A stretch of 10,112 nt of DNA from positions 1 through 10,112 of the forward strand of contig CAZQRW010000058.1 in the NCBI GenBank assembly GCA_964596115.1, in the 5' to 3' direction. The DNA is from CAZQRW01 sp964596115. GTDB lineage: Bacteria; Hydrothermota; UBA3072; B12-G15. The notes beneath the pieces were generated by a model. That model was not told where the DNA came from. It ran no database searches and saw only the letters and a list, made by a program, of their open reading frames with translations. This document shows, piece by piece, positions 1 through 7,100 of the stretch (the first letter of the stretch is position 1; the number at the start of each line of letters is the position of its first letter). The position numbers were made by a program, and so were the translations under genes.

Positions 1-1
1 A

Positions 2-184
2 AAAGACAAATGCAAAGGAGTTGTGATCCCTTTTGGATTTGGCTATACAGAGGATATGAGAAGTTTCTTTGGAAAATTCGGGTTTGAGGAGTTCGAGAAC
101 AACGGTTTGAAAATGCTTGTCAAAAGGTTTGAACCCGTAGAATTTCCTTTGCCTGTTAGCTATGAACGGAAATACCAATTTTGA
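2..184 (+). CDS. C-terminal part of a GNAT-like acetyltransferase (partial, starts before window)
   Basis: Open from the window edge to a TGA at 182-184, giving 60 residues. The peptide contains GVVIPFGFGYTEDM followed by SFFGKFGFEEFENNGLKMLVKRF. This is how the last strands of GNAT N-acetyltransferases usually look: a glycine-rich turn, an aromatic 'F..FGF' helix-turn, then a final beta strand. GNAT enzymes transfer an acetyl group from acetyl-CoA to an amine; the substrate cannot be read here because the acetyl-CoA loop lies upstream of the window. From memory, a GNAT subgroup with a YoaP-like C-terminal extension continues past this point with a 'GKVVVDLF' strand. After the stop, the same frame reads GKVVVDIF (about 197-217) and then two more TGA stops (218-220, 227-229). 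The gene may therefore be truncated relative to its relatives. The GNAT assignment is moderate; the truncation is inference. Confidence 0.5.
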   Translation, partial: KDKCKGVVIPFGFGYTEDMRSFFGKFGFEEFENNGLKMLVKRFEPVEFPLPVSYERKYQF

Positions 185-240
185 CAGGTTACTGGTAAAG
201 TAGTAGTGGATATATTTTGATATAGTTGAAATCAAACCAT

Positions 241-252
241 AAGGAAGGAGGT
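241..252 (+). promoter_or_regulatory. Shine-Dalgarno site of the flavodoxin gene
   Basis: AAGGAAGGAGGT is an almost complete anti-16S match, about 11 bases before the ATG at 263. The spacing is slightly long, but no closer in-frame start exists. It contrasts with addA and the ATPase gene, which have no such site. Confidence 0.7.
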
Positions 253-262
253 AAATAAACCA

Positions 263-799
263 ATGAAAACTTTAATTGTTTATGATTCAGTATTTGGTAA
301 TACAGAGAAAATAGCCCAGGCGATTGGCAATGCGCTTAGTTTCCGAACGAGTGTCGAGATGCTCCGGGTAGGTGATGCGAAGCTGGAACATTTGACGGAT
401 TTGGATGTGCTCGTCGTTGGCTCCCCTACCAGGGTATTTAAACCTACAAAAACGATCACAAACTTTCTAAAAAGTATCTCCAAAAAAGGTCTAAAAGGAG
501 TCAAGGTAGCTGCATTTGATACCAGGCTTACAATGAGTGTTATAGAAGAATCACGCGTATTACTATTTTTTGTAAGATTATTTGGGTATGCCGCAAAGCC
601 TATAGCTGAAAAACTCAAGGGAAAAGGAGGGAAACCGACAATTCCTCCTGAAGGGTTCTTTGTAAAAGGTATGGAAGGTCCATTGGAAGAAGGCGAAATA
701 GAGCGTGCTACAAGCTGGGCGAAAGAAATTGTTAAGAGTAAAGATTGGTTCAACAACGAAACATCATTTAGGAGAAGTAGGTGTATATGTCAGACTTGA
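263..799 (+). CDS. Flavodoxin-family FMN protein
   Basis: A 178-residue cytoplasmic electron carrier or FMN-binding protein. Residues 5-16 read IVYDSVFGNTEK, the first beta strand and the FMN phosphate-binding loop ([ST]-x-x-G-N-T) of flavodoxins. A second strand, DVLVVGSPTRVFKPT (about residues 48-62), matches the flavin-ring loop with its 'GSPT' turn, and KGVKVAAFDTR (about 78-88) is the next core strand. The length fits short-to-medium flavodoxin domains. The last ~20 residues after EIVKSKDW are polar and look unlike a flavodoxin helix, so the tail may be extended or frame-shifted. The ATG at 263 is preceded by a strong GGAGG. The redox partner is not evident; the next gene on the same strand is DUF6506-like, about 200 bases away, and an operon is possible but not shown. 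Confidence 0.85.
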   Translation: MKTLIVYDSVFGNTEKIAQAIGNALSFRTSVEMLRVGDAKLEHLTDLDVLVVGSPTRVFKPTKTITNFLKSISKKGLKGVKVAAFDTRLTMSVIEESRVLLFFVRLFGYAAKPIAEKLKGKGGKPTIPPEGFFVKGMEGPLEEGEIERATSWAKEIVKSKDWFNNETSFRRSRCICQT

Positions 800-998
800 C
801 CAATCAGCAAATGAAGATAAGATTTGTCTTAACCGGCCGTAACAAGATAAGAGAACGGCACAGCAATTCAGATGATACAGCATATATGCTTCGTGCTTCG
901 GGATATTGCTTACTGTGATCGCAATGTCGTAAATGCTGGGAAGGTTAAGGAAAATGCGCAAGTTCTTTCACAAACAATCGTAATAGGAGGTGATAATT
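800..998. other. Intergenic gap with no supported gene
   Basis: About 200 bases between the flavodoxin and the DUF6506-like gene. It holds a 43-codon open frame starting inside the flavodoxin end (787-918), which resembles nothing I know. Just before the next gene lies a strong ribosome site, TAGGAGGTGAT (984-994). I see no convincing terminator or promoter. Confidence 0.5.
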
Positions 999-1334
999 AT
1001 GGCATTTAAAGTACTGTTTCTCGCCCATGCTCCTGATGCAGAGGCAGAGAAGCATAGATGTGTTATTGAAACTTCTAAGTATTATAAGCTCTTTGTAGTA
1101 GTGGTTAAAAATCAGGAACAAGCAATTGAAATATGCAAAAAAGTTGTCAAAGAGGAAGGTATTCAGTCAATCCTTCTCTGTCCAGGATTTACATTTAGAG
1201 ATATTGCGGAGATATCAGAAGCAGTCGGTGAGAATGTTGGAGTTTTCGTAGCCAGAGGGGATGGTCCGAGTAACAGGATTTCAAGGGAAGTGATGAGTAG
1301 TGAAGGCTGGTTTCCAGAAAAAGGGAAAGAATAA
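999..1334 (+). CDS. DUF6506-like small conserved protein
   Basis: A 111-residue soluble protein of unknown function. The start chosen is the ATG at 999, because TAGGAGGTGAT (984-994) sits at ideal distance in front of it; an in-frame GTG at 990 would fall inside that site. The protein begins MAFKVLFLAHAPDAEAEKHR, followed by strands VVVVKNQEQAIEICKKVVKEEG, SILLCPGF and GVFVARGD. The pattern 'xAPxAxxxxHR...V.N.E.A...V.EG....LC.GF' is what I recall of DUF6506. The cysteine in the LCPGF motif (about residue 65) is usually kept in that family. There are no signal peptide or membrane segments. It converges with the cation transporter gene across a 111-base gap. The family name is from memory and moderate; the reading frame is firm. 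Confidence 0.65.
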   Translation: MAFKVLFLAHAPDAEAEKHRCVIETSKYYKLFVVVVKNQEQAIEICKKVVKEEGIQSILLCPGFTFRDIAEISEAVGENVGVFVARGDGPSNRISREVMSSEGWFPEKGKE

Positions 1335-1342
1335 AATTCCCT
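1322..1342 (+). terminator. Weak stem-loop at the end of the DUF6506-like gene
   Basis: AGGGAA (1322-1327) pairs perfectly with TTCCCT (1337-1342) across a 9-base loop that contains the stop codon. No clean T-run follows (GCTTTCATG), so it is at best a poor intrinsic terminator or a 3'-end stabilising hairpin. Confidence 0.25.
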
Positions 1343-1383
1343 GCTTTCATGTCAAGCCTAAAGTCGAGAATGTAATAGGACGA

Positions 1384-1423
1384 AAAAGAATTTGAGAGGA
1401 TGAGAAAACTACTAAGCTCAAAT
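1384..1423 (-). terminator. Possible terminator of the cation transporter gene (minus strand)
   Basis: Read on the minus strand, ATTTGAG (1423-1417) can pair with CTCAAAT (1396-1390), a 7-base perfect but AT-rich stem with a 20-base loop. The T-rich stretch TTCTTTTTCG follows at once. It starts about 23 bases past the transporter stop at 1446. The stem is weak, so this is tentative. Confidence 0.35.
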
Positions 1424-1445
1424 GTAAAAAGGTAGGAAAATAGGG

Positions 1446-2330
1446 TTACTCAGAGGGTTCTGTATGAACCGAGATGAATGTTTCCTCTCCAAATTCCTCC
1501 TTGATTTTATTCTCAACGGCTGAGGCGATATTGTGTGCCTGGACAATATTAAGATTTCTATCCACTTCTATATGTATGTCTATGGCGATGTTTTTCCCTA
1601 TTTTTCTTGTTTTAAGATTATGAGGATTCGTAACACCATCCACAGACCTAACCACCTTGAGAATTTTATTTTCAGTTTCTTCACTGAGTGATGCCTCCAT
1701 AAACTCATTTGTGCATTTCAGGATTATTGTAATTGAAATTTTAAGAATGAATATACTCACCATTATTGCAGCAATGGGATCGAATATGACCCACTTATGC
1801 CCCATTAAGACAGCCAACCCTATTCCTATCATTGTTCCAACAGAGGTAAAGGCATCTGTTCTATGGTGCCAGGCATTTGCGATTATTGCGTCACTTTTTA
1901 TCTCTTTCCCTTTCTTTGCAGTATACCGATAGAGCCATTCTTTTGTTATGACTGAGATAACAGCAGCATAGAAAGCGATTATTCTGGGTTGATATGGGAT
2001 AATACCTCCAGAAATTTTTATTACATTTAATATCCCTGACCTCAATATACCAATACCAATGAAAAGAAGAAGGAGACCCACGATGAAGGTAGATAATGTC
2101 TCGAATTTCCCATGGCCATAATCGTGGGATTTATCTACAGGTTTTTTTACAATCCTGAAAGTCAAGATAATAGCAATATCCGAGACAAAATCAGATAATG
2201 AATGAACCGCATCTGCTACCATTGCTCCGCTGTGCCCTATAATACCTGCAATGAGCTTAAATAAAGTTAATAGGGCATTTATAATTGAGCCTATGATTGT
2301 AACCCTTATTGCCTTTGAACTCCTATCCGT
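1446..2330 (-). CDS. Cation diffusion facilitator (CDF) family transporter, ACG start suspected
   Basis: A metal/proton antiporter of the inner membrane, exporting Zn, Fe, Co or similar divalent ions. From the first ATG (2222) the frame gives 258 residues, but that start cuts off membrane helix 1. The frame stays open upstream and reads KAIRVTIIGSIINALLTLF then KLIAGIIGHSGA, a standard CDF first helix. No ATG, GTG or TTG lies in that part. The only codon well placed after a Shine-Dalgarno run (minus-strand AAAGGGGGAAAT) is ACG at 2330-2328, giving 294 residues, a normal CDF length. With that numbering, transport-site residues are H43 and D47 (HSLSD, helix 2) and H155 and D159 (HHRTD, helix 5), close to the FieF site-A positions. 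The YGHGKFE loop (71-77) and the C-terminal cytoplasmic metal domain ending SVHTEP are present. Family assignment is firm; start and substrate are not. Confidence 0.88.
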   Translation of the reverse strand, partial: TDRSSKAIRVTIIGSIINALLTLFKLIAGIIGHSGAMVADAVHSLSDFVSDIAIILTFRIVKKPVDKSHDYGHGKFETLSTFIVGLLLLFIGIGILRSGILNVIKISGGIIPYQPRIIAFYAAVISVITKEWLYRYTAKKGKEIKSDAIIANAWHHRTDAFTSVGTMIGIGLAVLMGHKWVIFDPIAAIMVSIFILKISITIILKCTNEFMEASLSEETENKILKVVRSVDGVTNPHNLKTRKIGKNIAIDIHIEVDRNLNIVQAHNIASAVENKIKEEFGEETFISVHTEPSE

Positions 2331-2361
2331 ATTTCCCCCTTTAAGATTGTGAACTTCATTT

Positions 2362-2389
2362 ATAATAAATACAAATCCAAGAATTTCAA
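2362..2389 (-). promoter_or_regulatory. Putative promoter of the cation transporter gene
   Basis: On the minus strand TTGAAA (2389-2384), a 16-base spacer, then TATTAT (2367-2362). Transcription would begin near 2354, leaving a leader of about 24 bases that contains the GGGGG ribosome site and then the ACG at 2330. The position supports a start near 2330 rather than at 2222. Confidence 0.35.
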
Positions 2390-2559
2390 GGAATATTCTA
2401 TAAAATGTAGTTACTATTTTGAAATGTCACAAGTCTTTATTATAGATGTCATATGCAACAGACAGGGTAGGAGAAAAGTAGAAAGGAGAGCGAGGTAAAG
2501 AACGACGAAAGACAAAAGATGAAAAAAAATAATAAATTTAATCAGAGAATTTTTAAAAC

Positions 2560-2587
2560 ATGACATTAATAAAAGTCGTGTTAAAAT
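2560..2587 (+). promoter_or_regulatory. Putative extended -10 promoter of the ATPase pseudogene
   Basis: ATGACA (2560-2565), a 16-base spacer, then TGTTAAAAT (2579-2587), an extended -10 with TG one base upstream. The ATG at 2594 is only six bases past the -10, so a transcript would be leaderless. No Shine-Dalgarno sequence lies before that ATG. Confidence 0.4.
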
Positions 2588-2593
2588 TAAACT

Positions 2594-3838
2594 ATGATAA
2601 AAAGATACCTGTTTGATGGGATTAAAACCCATTTCTCTAAAAAAGAAATTAGTTTTATCGTAGGCCCAAGACAGGCAGGTAAAACTACTTTGATGCTTTT
2701 ACTTAAAGAGTATCTTGAAAAAAAGGGTGAAAAAACACTTTTTTAATCTTGACATTGAAATGGATAAAATTCATTTTGTTTCTCAATCTGCCCTTTTGAG
2801 GAAGATTGAACTGGAGATTAGGAAAAATAGAGGGTATGTTTTTATAGATGACTTCAACGAAAAGAGGATGCTGGGGTCTTTTTGAAGGGAATTTATGATA
2901 TGAATTCATCTTATAAATTTATAGTTTCGGGCTCTGGAAGTGTTGAGTTAAAAGAAAAGGTTCATGAATCACTTGCAGGAAGAAAAAGAATTTTTGAACT
3001 ATCTACATTATCTTTTGAGGAGTTTATTAACTTTAAAACTAACCAAAGATATGAAGACAGACTTCTGGAGTTTTTCCCAATAGAGAAAGAAAAAGGATAT
3101 ACCCTCTTTGACGAGTATCTGAATTTCGGGGGTTATCCACGAATAGTATTAGAAGAGAAGTTATCTGAAAAACTAAAACAAATAAATGAGATATATCAAA
3201 GTTATATTGAGCGAGACATTTCATATCTTTTGAAAGTTCATAAAACAGAGGCGTTCAGCGATCTTGTAAGAATAACAGCATCACAGATCGGAAATATGGT
3301 AAATTATTCCGAACTCTCCTCAACCCTGGGGATTTCTTTTAAGACATTAAAGGAGTATCTATGGTACCTTGAGAAAACTTTTATCATACAGAAGATTACG
3401 CCCTATTTCAAAAATATTCGTAAAGAAATTACAAAATCCCCTATTTTATATTTTTACGACCTCGGGTTGAGAAACTTCGCGCTTGGGAATTTCGGCAACC
3501 TCGAGAATAAAAGTTTTGTCTTTCAAAACTTTGTTTTTAATATTCTAAAAGAAAAAATACGAGAAACGACCTCTAAAATTTGCTTCTGGCGAACAAAGGG
3601 TAAATCTGAAGTAGATTTTGTAATTGATTCTGGCAGATATGTAATCCAAGTAGAGGTAAAATATCAAAAATTGAAAAAACCAAAAATAACAAAGTCTTTG
3701 AGAAGCTTCATTAATCGGTATCATCCAGAAAAGACATTGATCGTAAACCTGGAGATGGATGCGATGATAGAGCTGAACAAGACAAAGGTTAATTTTATCC
3801 CTTTTTATAAACTCCTAATGAAAAATCTGCTTGCATAG
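2594..3838 (+). pseudogene. DUF4143-type AAA ATPase broken by two compensating frameshifts
   Basis: The whole region reads as one ~414-residue ATPase (AAA_14 plus DUF4143) split over three frame segments. Segment 1 (2594-2746) begins MIKRYLFDGIKTHFSKK, carries the Walker A motif GPRQAGKTT and stops at TAA 2744-2746 in a run of six T. Segment 2 (about 2745-2851, shifted +1) reads NLDIEMDKIHFVSQSALL and the Walker B strand YVFIDD. Segment 3 (about 2852-3838) returns to the original frame with LQRKEDAGVFLKGIYDMN, then KFIVSGSGSVELKEKVHES, and the DUF4143 part. The C-terminus has a nuclease-fold-like EVDFVI...IQVEVKY pair (about 3607-3666). The longest open piece alone would start at a TTG at 2882. 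These ATPases are widespread and mobile; their cellular role is unknown. Dropping one T near 2744 and adding one base near 2851 restores the gene. Sequencing error is possible. Confidence 0.8.
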
Positions 3839-3853
3839 AAATTGTATACCAAG

Positions 3854-3880
3854 TCTGGGGTCAGCCATTTGGCAAAAGTC
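3854..3880. mobile_element. Possible second RAYT-type element border
   Basis: TCTGGGGTCAGCCATTTGGC (3854-3873) followed by AAAAGTC resembles the GGGGTCAG-type borders near RAYT transposases, as recalled from other genomes. It contains the inverted repeat GCCATTTGGC. No transposase codons are seen beside it, so this is tentative. Confidence 0.2.
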
Positions 3881-3988
3881 CTCATAACAAACTATTCTTC
3901 TTTGGTTTTTGTGATCCCTGCTTCGTAATTCGTTAAAAATAATAGGTAAGATGTTAACGGCGAATCACTACCACGACCATTTTGGTCC

Positions 3989-4045
3989 ACAAGAATGTTG
4001 TTCACGAACAGGGAATATTAACTTACAAGAACGTCTTTCACGGTC
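3989..4045. repeat. Imperfect 21-base direct repeat, 36-base period
   Basis: ACAAGAATGTTGTTCACGAAC (3989-4009) and ACAAGAACGTCTTTCACGGTC (4025-4045) agree at 16 of 21 positions and start exactly 36 bases apart. The plus-strand frame through 3961 then shows a 12-residue periodicity (HKNVVHE, YKNVFHG), but it has no start codon. It could be an operator-like pair before addA or the remnant of a coding repeat. Confidence 0.35.
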
Positions 4046-4095
4046 ATTTACTTCCGCATTCCCACATCATACTTCCTACTTTTCTCTCCTCCCAC

Positions 4096-4123
4096 TTGAC
4101 TTTATTTTTCGCACCTTTATCAT
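4096..4123 (+). promoter_or_regulatory. Putative addAB promoter giving a (near-)leaderless mRNA
   Basis: TTGACT (4096-4101), a 16-base spacer and TATCAT (4118-4123): five of six consensus bases in each box. The start site would fall about 4129-4132, at the addA ATG (4132). No Shine-Dalgarno sequence is present, in line with leaderless translation. Confidence 0.5.
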
Positions 4124-4131
4124 AAGAATAT

Positions 4132-7100
4132 ATGGATAAAAGATTGACAAGGATACTTGCCTCTGCCGGGGGTGGAAAAACCTTCAGGCTATCAAATAGG
4201 TATATCGATCTCTTGAAACGGAATCCTGAGAATTTGAAAAGAACACTTGCAATTACATTTACGAATAAAGCAGCAGGTGAAATGAAGGAGAGAATCCTAA
4301 ATATCCTTGAAGAGGGATTTCATAAAGGTGATAAAAAGGCAGGAGAACTTGTGGATTACATCCTTGATAATTATAGCGATTTTTCTGTTAGAACGATCGA
4401 TAGTTTTATAAATACACTTATCAGAGTATTTTCCATTGACCTTGGATTTGCCCCTGATACTGAATTAATACTTGATGCCGATTTTTATAAGGAGTATGCC
4501 ATTTCTCTTTTGATAGATAATGTTCAGGAAAATAGTCTTCTCAGGAAAATTATCAGTAATTATCTCCTCTCAAAGATAGTTGTAGAGGATAAAATTAGAT
4601 GGGACTATAAAGATGTTATCCTTGATGGAATGAAAAGGATTGAAAATTATGAAAAACAGGGCAATATAATATTTGAAATCCCCCGTGTAGCAAATATAGA
4701 AGATAATAAAGAATTTTACCGATTAAGAGAAGAGATACTCTCCATCGCGGATAAAATGCTTAGGATAATGCACTCTGAGAGTGGAGTAAATAAAGGATTT
4801 ATAAAGAATTTGGAAAAATTCATTTCATACAAAAATGTGGATAGTTTTATAGGAAGTTCTTTCCTCTCAAGGGACTGTAAAGGAGTTCTGAATAAAAATT
4901 CAGATGTTGATGAAGTCACCTTCTGCCCTCTTTTTGAAGATTTAAAGAAAAGGTTAGCTGAATATTATATCTGGAGGATTTTTAAGGATTTTAACCATTA
5001 TATCAATATATACGGTGCATACAGGAATATTCTGGATAGTATAAAAAAGAAAGAGAGGGTCAGGTTTATTGATGATATTAATGTTGAGTTGAAGACATTG
5101 TTCAATGATTATACTGTGCCCTTTGTTTTTTACAGAATAGGAGAGAGGTTTTATCATTACCTCATCGATGAATTCCAGGACACCAGTCTAAGCCAGTGGG
5201 AGAATCTTTATCCATTATTGGAGAATAGCCTTTCTGAGGGTGGAACATTCTTTTTTGTAGGGGATCCAAAACAGGCGATATATCAGTGGAGAGGGGGAAG
5301 GGTAGAGCTTTTTGATAGGGCATTCAACTGTTTTCCTGTAGTAGAGTCTAACCAGAAGGAAGAGAATATTATCAAGAGTAATTATCGGAGTGGGTACAGA
5401 ATAATAGATTTTGTAAGGGATGTATTCTCAAGTATTCCAAGTACTATCCTGGAGTCAATGAACGACACTTCAATTTTTTATAGAGAGGATTATGTTTCTC
5501 AGGAACATACAAAGAATTTCAGTGGATATGTCTCGGTCAAAAGAATAAGAACAGAAGAGGCGACGAAAAGCGAAATAAATGAAAACATAAAGAACCAATT
5601 AGTCTCTACAATTGGTGACATCTTAAATTATTTTTCATACTCTGATATATCTATTCTTGTGAGAACAAACGCACAGGCAAGAAAGATAGTGGAATGGCTT
5701 ACTGATAATGGTATGCCTATAATTTCAAATGAAAGTCTTTACATATCTGGGGATAAGAATGTTCAGGGAATTATTTCATTCTTACAATTTCTCCAACATC
5801 CCCTCGATAACACCTCCTTTTATGGGTTGATAACAAGTCCTTTCTTTCTGAAATCCACGGAATTAGACTTTAAGAGAATAAAAGAATGGGCAGAGCATTA
5901 TGGGGAAGATAAAATAATAATGTATGAGGGATTCAGAAGGGACTTCCCTGTGGTTTGGGACAAATTTATCGAGCCTTTTTTTGCAAATGTTGGCTTTTTG
6001 CCTGTTTATGATCTTGTAAGCGAGGTAATAAGGACATTTGAGATATCAGATAATTTTCCAGATTCACAGCCTTTTTTAGAGGGACTGCTTGAATTCATCC
6101 ATAACCTGGAAACAAAGTCTATTACTTCCATCGAACTGATGATTGATGAGTGGAAGAGAATAAAATCTTCTCCCCCCTCCATACTTTTACCAGAGCATAC
6201 AGATGCAATAAGAGTGATGACTGTACATTCTGCCAAAGGGCTTGAGTTCCCTGTTGTGATACTTCCCTTTGTCTATTTTGGTGTGAATAGAAGCAGTGGT
6301 ACAGACAAAGAGGTGATTCTTGATTTTAATGGTAAAAAGAAGATTGCACAATTGTTAACAAGCAATGGCACCATTGTTATACCTGATAATCTGACCCCAG
6401 ATTTAAAAATTGAGATTCAGAATGCATTAAAGAAGAAAAAAAGTGAAGAATTGTTTCAGGAAGTAAATAACCTTTATGTTGCGCTCACGAGATCGATTTA
6501 TGAACTACACATATTTCTACCGGACCGTATTCCTTCTAACAATGAAAAGATCTGGTGGGAAATACTCAATAGTACAATTAGTTTAGAATCTACTGAATCC
6601 GGTAAGAGAATAAAAGGTAAGGCAGAAGGAGGAATATCTACTCTTAAACTCGAAATAAATGCAAAAAAAAGAGAGAGTATGAATAAGTTGAATAAGAGGC
6701 TTCTCTTGAAGAGGTTTGATATAACTTCCTGCATAGATACAAAAAGTGAGGAGGCAATAAAAATAGGGAATATTGTCCATAAAGCCCTTTATAATATAGA
6801 CAACCTTGATGATAAAAGAGGTATTGAGGAGTCAATAAATTGTGCTGTTAATGAAGAGGTAGGTATAAAAGAAAGAGAAAAGTATAGAATACGGGCTATG
6901 GAATTAATTAAGAATCTTTCAAATATTGATGAGTTAAAAAAGTGGTTTTCCCCATCTTTTACTGTATGGAAGGAGAAAGAAATCGTTGATAGAGATGGTA
7001 ATCTTCACCGCCCTGACAGGGTCATAATTAAAGAAAATGAAGTAGCGTTGATTGATTATAAAACAGGTAAAGAACCCATTTCAAGGTATAAAAAGCAAAT

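Larger units (their letters stand above)
3839..4131. other. Intergenic region upstream of addA, with small repeats
   Basis: No supported gene. It contains the perfect inverted repeats GCCATTTGGC (3864-3873), GACCATTTTGGTC (3975-3987) and TGTTCACGAACA (3999-4010). It also holds a 36-base-spaced imperfect direct repeat and the addA promoter. A 62-codon frame from 3951 overlaps addA and has no ribosome site. The stretch is pyrimidine-rich and less AT-rich than its neighbours, so it may be imported or be the remains of a lost gene or element. Confidence 0.5.

Noticed and set aside
181..216. TTGACA at 181-186 with TATATT at 211-216 as a flavodoxin promoter
   Set aside because: The spacer is 24 bases, far from the usual 16-18; no better -10 stands at the right distance.
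280..756. 158-codon minus-strand ORF opposite the flavodoxin gene
   Set aside because: Antisense shadow: the plus strand carries clear flavodoxin motifs and a strong ribosome site.
787..918. 43-codon ORF starting at ATG 787 inside the flavodoxin end, with an AGGAG nearby
   Set aside because: The peptide is polar, resembles no known family and has no conserved-looking pattern; the ribosome-site spacing is poor. Could be chance.
2466..2487. Purine-rich stretch sharing GAGAAAAGTAG with the reverse complement of 4071-4093
   Set aside because: An 11-base match in low-complexity purine sequence is expected by chance; flanks do not align.
3951..4139. 62-codon plus-strand ORF upstream of and overlapping addA
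   Set aside because: No ribosome site; it runs through the addA promoter, and its composition (many H, S, F, R) looks non-coding. A different frame over the same bases looks equally protein-like.
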